The notes under the pieces: generated by a model
Told to the model about the DNA's origin: nothing
The model's database searches: none
Seen by the model: the letters and a program-made list of their open reading frames with translations, nothing else
Shown here: in pieces, positions 5,453 to 5,620 of the stretch
How positions within the stretch are numbered: the stretch's first letter is position 1
Layout of the letters: each line of letters begins with the position of its first letter
Made by a program: the position numbers and the translations under genes
DNA from: Bacteroidales bacterium
GTDB taxonomy: Bacteria > Bacteroidota > Bacteroidia > Bacteroidales > VadinHA17
Assembly: GCA_003518245.1 (NCBI GenBank)
Contig: DOZA01000330.1
Span: 1-5,620, forward strand
Length of the DNA: 5,620 nt
Reading direction: 5' to 3'

Positions 5453-5620
5453 ATGAAACTAAATTTACGAATGCTCTTTTCACCCGTTTTTACGGGTGTT
5501 TTATTTGTGGTATTTATTGTAGCAATGGCAGTGGCCACATTTATTGAAAATGATTTTGGGGCTGATTCAGCCCGGCAACTAATTTATAATGCACGCTGGT
5601 TTGAACTTATTTTCCTGCTG
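5453..5620 (+). CDS. cytochrome c biogenesis protein, CcsA/ResB-like (5' end only)
   Basis: The first 56 codons of a membrane protein run off the right edge. The peptide starts MKLNLRMLFSPVFTGVLFVV, has one transmembrane helix (about 11-32), then ATFIENDFGADSAR (28-41) and IYNARWFELIFLL (44-56). The ATFIEN-x-FG...ARxxIYNxxWFE pattern is what I recognise from the N-terminus of Bacteroidota CcsA/ResB (system II) proteins, which carry heme across the membrane and attach it to CxxCH motifs. This fits the c-type cytochrome lipoprotein encoded upstream. Whether this is a single ResB/CcsB unit or the large fused CcsBA form cannot be seen here. It starts 7 bp after the Crp/Fnr pseudogene. A terminator-like hairpin lies within its first 17 codons. 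Confidence 0.85.
   Translation, partial: MKLNLRMLFSPVFTGVLFVVFIVAMAVATFIENDFGADSARQLIYNARWFELIFLL
5481..5506 (+). terminator. terminator-like hairpin inside the start of the ccs gene
   Basis: CACCCG (5481-5486) and CGGGTG (5493-5498) form a perfect GC-rich six-pair stem with a TTTTTA loop, followed by TTTTATTT (5499-5506). This is the layout of an intrinsic terminator, yet it lies in coding sequence (codons 10-18, S-P-V-F-T-G-V-L-F). It may be an attenuator or a chance result of the conserved SPxFTGV peptide. Confidence 0.3.

Noticed and set aside
5098..5483. Two minus-strand open frames (5098-5280 and 5208-5483)
   Set aside because: The plus strand reads as Crp/Fnr protein fragments over most of this span, so the antisense frames are by-products of the pseudogene sequence.

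Overview
The window looks like a piece of a Bacteroidota chromosome, most likely Bacteroidales/Marinilabiliales. The DNA is AT-rich, and start codons mostly lack Shine-Dalgarno sequences. Several lipoproteins are present, two with the acidic residues just after the lipid cysteine that mark surface export in this phylum. The gene families (GH92, GH18, CcsA/ResB-type cytochrome c maturation, a Crp/Fnr regulator of Bacteroidota type) fit the same group. This assignment is inferred from protein style, not from a marker gene.

Left part (1-3634): the 3' end of an unrecognised gene is followed tail-to-tail by a minus-strand GH18 lipoprotein. That gene is divergent from a plus-strand GH92 mannosidase-family lipoprotein. 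The two hydrolases share a 110-bp intergenic region and plausibly act together on an N-glycan or mannan-type glycan at the cell surface. The GH92 protein carries Gln628 where canonical alpha-mannosidases of the family have the general-acid Glu. As I recall the literature, this substitution is found in the GH92 branch that cleaves mannose-1-phospho-6-mannose.

Right part (3806-5620): a respiratory segment. It holds a small c-type cytochrome lipoprotein (CxxCH) and, 17 bp later, a membrane cytochrome b that lacks the expected N-terminal stretch with the first heme-ligand helix. A 345-bp non-coding stretch follows, with a perfect FNR-type box (TTGAT-N4-ATCAA). Next comes a previously hidden Crp/Fnr-family pseudogene at 5137-5445, with a nonsense codon and an internal deletion that joins the effector domain directly to the end of the DNA-binding domain. 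The window ends in the start of a CcsA/ResB-type cytochrome c biogenesis gene, 7 bp after the pseudogene.

Taken together, the left half is an intact two-enzyme glycan-degrading pair with an unusual active site. The right half looks like an anaerobic-respiration locus in which a regulator is dead and a cytochrome b is probably damaged. No tRNA, rRNA, CRISPR array or transposase was found.
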